DNA of 15,002 nt from Pseudomonadota bacterium (GTDB taxonomy: Bacteria > Desulfobacterota > Desulfovibrionia > Desulfovibrionales > Desulfovibrionaceae). Under the pieces are notes generated by a model. The model was given only the letters and a program-made list of their open reading frames with translations. It was not told the DNA's origin and made no database searches. The stretch is taken from the NCBI GenBank assembly GCA_023433925.1, contig JAEYTO010000105.1, forward strand, positions 1-15,002, given 5' to 3'. Positions within the stretch are counted from its first letter, which is position 1; the number at the start of each line of letters is the position of its first letter. The position numbers and the translations under genes were made by a program. Of this stretch, positions 14,943-15,002 are shown one piece after another.

Positions 14943-14970
14943 TTGCCCGGCGCTATCCGCGCAGCATGGA

Positions 14971-15002
14971 GTCTCAATCCACGCCCCTCTGCGAGGGGCG
15001 AC
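14971..15002 (-). CRISPR. Single type I-C-like CRISPR repeat at the window edge
   Basis: The last 32 bases, read on the minus strand, begin GTCGCCCCTCGC and end GCGTGGATTGAGAC. They have the 32-base length, the GTCGC start, an internal perfect 8-bp stem CGCCCCTC-GCA-GAGGGGCG and the GTGGATTGA(A/G)AC end of type I-C repeats such as that of Desulfovibrio vulgaris. The 35 bases to the left are not followed by another repeat, so this is one end of an array extending beyond the window. With the repeat on the minus strand this is the leader-distal end, and GAGAC in place of GAAAC fits a degenerate last repeat. No cas gene is in the window. Confidence 0.8.

Noticed and set aside
14936..14970. Possible further CRISPR spacer to the left of the terminal repeat
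   Set aside because: The sequence before it (14905-14936) does not resemble the repeat, so this is taken as flanking DNA rather than a spacer.

Overview
The window is high-GC bacterial DNA carrying thirteen protein genes, all of which could be assigned to families. The gene set (a complete branched-chain amino acid importer, a BMP-type purine importer, a WbaP sugar transferase, high GC at third codon positions) and a type I-C-like CRISPR repeat close to the one I recall from Desulfovibrio vulgaris suggest a sulfate-reducing member of the Desulfovibrionaceae (Desulfovibrio or Desulfocurvibacter type). That taxonomic call is an inference; no rRNA is present to settle it.

Layout. Positions 1-192 are non-coding and full of GC-rich palindromes. 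From 193 to 3088, on the minus strand and read right to left, come a xanthine/guanine phosphoribosyltransferase (gpt), a BMP-family substrate-binding lipoprotein and one inner-membrane permease: a purine uptake and salvage module. Its ATPase and second permease are not in the window. An ALDH3-like aldehyde dehydrogenase (3286-4686, plus) diverges from gpt and converges on a small four-helix DUF1772-like membrane protein (4999-5505, minus). A WbaP undecaprenyl-phosphate sugar transferase (5791-7194, minus) and a THUMP-domain RlmL-like rRNA methyltransferase (7743-8903, minus) follow, separated by about 550 bases without a recognisable gene.

From 9535 to 14046 on the plus strand lies a compact livKHMGF operon: periplasmic binding protein, two permeases and two ATPases, with overlapping or abutting coding ends from livH onward. 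It is preceded by a 631-base intergenic region that includes an AT-rich island with three inverted repeats, a probable control region. Directly downstream is a two-CBS plus ACT-domain protein (14195-14836), a plausible ligand-sensing partner of the amino acid importer.

The most notable non-coding content is at the right end and between genes. The last 32 bases (14971-15002) form one type I-C-like CRISPR repeat, read on the minus strand; it appears to be the leader-distal end of an array lying to the right of the window. The spacer after livF is a palindromic element of about 124 bp with terminal inverted repeats and flanking TA, and a related structure follows the CBS gene. Several other intergenic regions hold at least two further dispersed repeat families with conserved hairpins.
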